This document shows positions 15,007 through 16,999 of a DNA stretch of 16,999 nucleotides, piece by piece (within the stretch, counting starts at the first letter, position 1; each line of letters opens with the position of its first letter). Made by a program: the position numbers and the translations under genes. The notes under the pieces are model-generated. The model searched no databases. It saw only the letters and a program-made list of their open reading frames with translations, and was not told where the DNA came from. Location of the stretch: contig JBMYMD010000028.1 in the NCBI GenBank assembly GCA_049596955.1, positions 1 to 16,999 of the forward strand, in the 5' to 3' direction. Source of the DNA: UBA3478 sp049596955 (lineage in GTDB: Bacteria > Bacteroidota > Bacteroidia > Flavobacteriales > Flavobacteriaceae).

Positions 15007-15100
15007 GAAAAATTTTTGTAAATATATTTCCTTCTGCTCGCAACCCCAAGGTTTTTGAACAGGATTGTATTTAACCCCAAATTTTTACCCAACTGTAAAC

Positions 15101-15131
15101 CAAAAGTAATTATAAGGCACACATAATCAAA
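15101..15131 (-). promoter_or_regulatory. gltX promoter, Bacteroidota -33/-7 type
   Basis: On the minus strand TTTG (15128-15131) is followed after exactly 19 bases by TACTTTTG (15101-15108). This is a full match to the TTTG-N19-TAnnTTTG promoter known from Bacteroides and Flavobacterium. It predicts a 5' leader of roughly 90 nt before the gltX ATG. I see no obvious T-box or other named leader in it. Confidence 0.7.
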
Positions 15132-15142
15132 TGATTACGTAA

Positions 15143-15159
15143 AAAACACTATGTGTTTT
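15143..15159. promoter_or_regulatory. Perfect 17-bp palindrome between gltX and ybeY promoters
   Basis: AAAACAC-TAT-GTGTTTT is a perfect 7-bp inverted repeat around a 3-base centre. It lies 12 bases upstream of the gltX -33 element and covers the -33 position of ybeY, which suits an operator acting on one or both divergent promoters. It is not followed by a T tract on either strand that would make it a standard terminator. The cognate regulator is unknown. Confidence 0.35.
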
Positions 15160-15179
15160 CTAACAAATATGCTATAGTG

Positions 15180-15187
15180 TACCTTTG
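15180..15187 (+). promoter_or_regulatory. -7 element of the ybeY-mnmG promoter
   Basis: TACCTTTG matches TAnnTTTG and ends 4 bases before the ybeY ATG at 15192, predicting a leaderless or nearly leaderless message. It supports ATG 15192 over the open frame that extends back to 15153. Confidence 0.5.
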
Positions 15188-15191
15188 CAGC

Positions 15192-15635
15192 ATGAACGGC
15201 ATTTCTTTTGTGTACGAAACTCCTTTTCGGATCGAGGGCGCAGTGCAGACTAAAAAGTGGATAGGCGTCTGCTTGACAGCTATGGGGTATGCTGCCAAGC
15301 AGCTGTCATTTGCCTTTATGGATGACAATGCGTTGTTGCGCATCAATAAGGATTTTCTTAAGCATGATTATTTTACAGATGTAATCACTTTTGACTATAG
15401 TGTTGGGAAAGAGCTTAGCTGTGACATTGCGATTTCCGTGGACCGCGTTCAAGACAATGCCCAGGAACAGCAAATCGATTTTGCCCAAGAACTCAGGCGC
15501 GTAATGATACACGGTGTTTTGCATTGCTGTGGTTATGGAGACAAATCCCCGCAGCAAATCAAAGAAATGCGTGAAAAAGAAAATGAATGTTTAGCTATGT
15601 TCCACGTGGAACCCAAAACCCAGAAACATGTTTGA
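15192..15635 (+). CDS. ybeY: Endoribonuclease YbeY (rRNA maturation factor)
   Basis: A metal-dependent RNase involved in 16S rRNA 3'-end maturation and ribosome quality control; 147 aa, normal family length. The metal motif, usually HGxLHLxGYDH, reads HGVLHCCGYGD here: H107 and H111 are kept and the third ligand is Asp (D117), a conservative change that I recall from Bacteroidota homologues. FLKHDYFTDVITFDY in the middle corresponds to the family's N-x-x-Y-R-x-x-x-x-P-T-D-V-L-S-F region. The last dozen residues (AMFHVEPKTQKHV) lie beyond the conserved domain and are encoded by a parS-like palindrome followed by the mnmG start. The two genes overlap by 8 bases. Confidence 0.92.
   Translation: MNGISFVYETPFRIEGAVQTKKWIGVCLTAMGYAAKQLSFAFMDDNALLRINKDFLKHDYFTDVITFDYSVGKELSCDIAISVDRVQDNAQEQQIDFAQELRRVMIHGVLHCCGYGDKSPQQIKEMREKENECLAMFHVEPKTQKHV
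15598..15613. other. parS-like ParB-binding palindrome within ybeY
   Basis: TGTTCCACGTGGAACC contains the perfect 14-bp palindrome GTTCCACGTGGAAC. It is the parS form described for Pseudomonas and differs by one base per arm from the Bacillus form TGTTTCACGTGAAACA. It lies in the last codons of ybeY, 15 bases before the mnmG ATG. It would be a loading site for ParB on the chromosome. No parA or parB gene is visible in the window. Confidence 0.65.
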
Positions 15636-16999
15636 CAAGATCTATGATGTCATCGTAGTTGGCGGGGGTCATGCGGGTGCCGAAGCCGCCGCCGCCGCTG
15701 CTAACCTAGGCAGTAAGACCCTGCTTGTCACTATGAACCTACAGAACATAGGCCAAATGTCATGCAACCCTGCTATGGGTGGAATTGCCAAAGGTCAAAT
15801 TGTCTGTGAAATAGACGCCTTGGGTGGTTACAGCGGCATCGTTACCGACCACACCGCCATACAATTCAAGCTTCTTAATAAATCCAAAGGCCCCGCTATG
15901 TGGAGCCCACGTGCCCAATCGGATCGTATGCGTTTTGCTGAAACATGGCGGCTGATGCTAGAGCAAACCCCCAACCTAGACTTTTATCAAGAGATGGTCA
16001 CAGACTTGCTGTTTGATAAAGACCAAGTGGTGGGTGTAAAAACCTCCTTGGGGTTAGAAATTAGATCAAAAACTGTAGTACTGACAAGCGGCACTTTTCT
16101 TAACGGACTTATCCATATTGGAGAAAAACAATTCGGCGGGGGTCGTGCAGGAGAAAGCGCTTCTTTTGGAATCACTGAAACCCTAGTTACCTACGGGTTT
16201 AGTTCGGGAAGAATGAAAACAGGCACCCCACCTCGGGTTGATGGACGATCTTTGGACTTTTCCAAAATGACTGAACAACCCGGAGACGAGAACCCCTCCA
16301 AATTTTCTTATTCCTCTGTGACCAAGCCCCTTGAACAGCAACGTTCATGTCATATGACTTATACAAGTCCGCTTGTACACGACCTATTGCGTGAGGGCTT
16401 TGACCGATCTCCGATGTTTAATGGCCGCATCAAAAGTATCGGCCCTAGGTATTGCCCTTCTGTTGAGGACAAAATCAACCGTTTTGCTGATAAAGAGCGG
16501 CACCAAATCTTTGTTGAACCCGAAGGCTGGGATACCGTCGAAGTTTATGTAAATGGTTTTTCTACCTCCTTGCCAGAAGACGTACAATTCAAAGCACTAC
16601 GAGCCGTAAAAGGATTTGAAAAAGTGAAGTTTTTTAGACCCGGCTACGCCATCGAGTATGATTACTTCCCGCCCACCCAGCTCAAACATAGCATGGAGAC
16701 CAAGTTGGTGGACGGCTTGTTTTTTGCGGGTCAAATCAATGGAACCACCGGCTATGAAGAGGCCGCCGCTCAAGGCTTAATGGCTGGGATCAATGCACAC
16801 TTGCGACTCAAAGAAGAGGCGCCATTCCAACTGAGACGTGACCAAGCCTATATAGGCGTATTGATCGATGACCTAATCACAAAAGGCACAGAAGAACCCT
16901 ACAGGATGTTTACTTCTCGTGCCGAGTACCGCACCTTATTGAGACAGGACAATGCCGATATGCGCCTTACTCCCTTGTCACATAAAATAGGCCTTGCTT
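15628..16999 (+). CDS. mnmG: tRNA uridine 5-carboxymethylaminomethyl modification enzyme MnmG (GidA), 3' end cut off
   Basis: With MnmE it installs the carboxymethylaminomethyl (or aminomethyl) group at U34 of certain tRNAs, using FAD and methylene-tetrahydrofolate. The frame runs open for 457 codons from ATG 15628 to the window edge; a full protein is about 620-630 aa, so roughly the last quarter is missing. The FAD-binding Rossmann start is VVGGGHAGAEAA (about residues 10-21). The next hallmark is MSCNPAMGGIAKGQ, and GRMKTGTPPRVDGR follows mid-protein. Near the edge are GLFFAGQINGTTGYEEAAAQG and MFTSRAEYRTLLRQDNAD. The start overlaps the ybeY end by 8 bases, so the pair is probably translated from one message. 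Confidence 0.96.
   Translation, partial: MFDKIYDVIVVGGGHAGAEAAAAAANLGSKTLLVTMNLQNIGQMSCNPAMGGIAKGQIVCEIDALGGYSGIVTDHTAIQFKLLNKSKGPAMWSPRAQSDRMRFAETWRLMLEQTPNLDFYQEMVTDLLFDKDQVVGVKTSLGLEIRSKTVVLTSGTFLNGLIHIGEKQFGGGRAGESASFGITETLVTYGFSSGRMKTGTPPRVDGRSLDFSKMTEQPGDENPSKFSYSSVTKPLEQQRSCHMTYTSPLVHDLLREGFDRSPMFNGRIKSIGPRYCPSVEDKINRFADKERHQIFVEPEGWDTVEVYVNGFSTSLPEDVQFKALRAVKGFEKVKFFRPGYAIEYDYFPPTQLKHSMETKLVDGLFFAGQINGTTGYEEAAAQGLMAGINAHLRLKEEAPFQLRRDQAYIGVLIDDLITKGTEEPYRMFTSRAEYRTLLRQDNADMRLTPLSHKIGLA

Noticed and set aside
15007..15100. T-box or amino-acid-sensing leader ahead of gltX.
   Set aside because: The roughly 90-nt leader has no T-box sequence, no specifier-loop arrangement and no terminator hairpin that I can see.

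Overview
The window looks like core chromosome of a Bacteroidota bacterium, probably Flavobacteriia-like. Four things point that way. Promoter sequences follow the Bacteroidota pattern TTTG-N19-TAnnTTTG. Shine-Dalgarno sites are essentially absent. GlnRS and GluRS both occur, with folB, glnS, an SPFH protein, gltX, ybeY and mnmG clustered. YbeY has Asp in place of its third metal-ligand His. Genes are tightly packed, with several overlaps, and most are housekeeping genes. I see no insertion sequence, phage, CRISPR array or toxin-antitoxin module.

Layout. 1-117: the 3' end of lepA. 338-5545 (+): a tight run of an APC permease fused to two UspA-like domains, a metallo-beta-lactamase-fold hydrolase, a secreted M1 aminopeptidase and rnpA. 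5523-6397 (-): an ElaA-type acetyltransferase and rpiB, converging on rnpA with a 23-bp overlap. 6398-6777: an AT-rich 380-bp gap, the longest non-coding stretch, with three identical DnaA-box-like 9-mers. 6778-10362 (+): RNase R, a secreted GIN/DUF2807 protein and a LysE-type exporter whose 3' end runs antisense through a tRNA-Cys gene. 10310-10774 (-): tRNA-Cys(GCA) and folB. 10845-12512 (+): glnS. 12509-15006 (-): an SPFH/band-7 membrane protein and gltX. 15192-16999 (+): ybeY and the first three quarters of mnmG, with a parS-like palindrome just before mnmG.

Functional themes. Much of the window concerns RNA and translation: LepA, RnpA, RNase R, YbeY, GlnRS, GluRS, tRNA-Cys and MnmG. The rest is transport (APC-USP, LysE), envelope or secreted proteins (M1 peptidase, GIN protein, SPFH), folate synthesis (FolB) and pentose phosphate metabolism (RpiB).

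The most interesting signals concern chromosome replication and segregation. They are the DnaA-box-like cluster at 6.4-6.7 kb, a ParB parS-like site at 15.6 kb, and a switch in strand base composition near 6-7 kb. The switch runs opposite to the usual origin pattern: G/T-rich + strand on the left, A/C-rich on the right. The three signals do not agree simply, so origin, terminus and rearrangement junction all remain possible.
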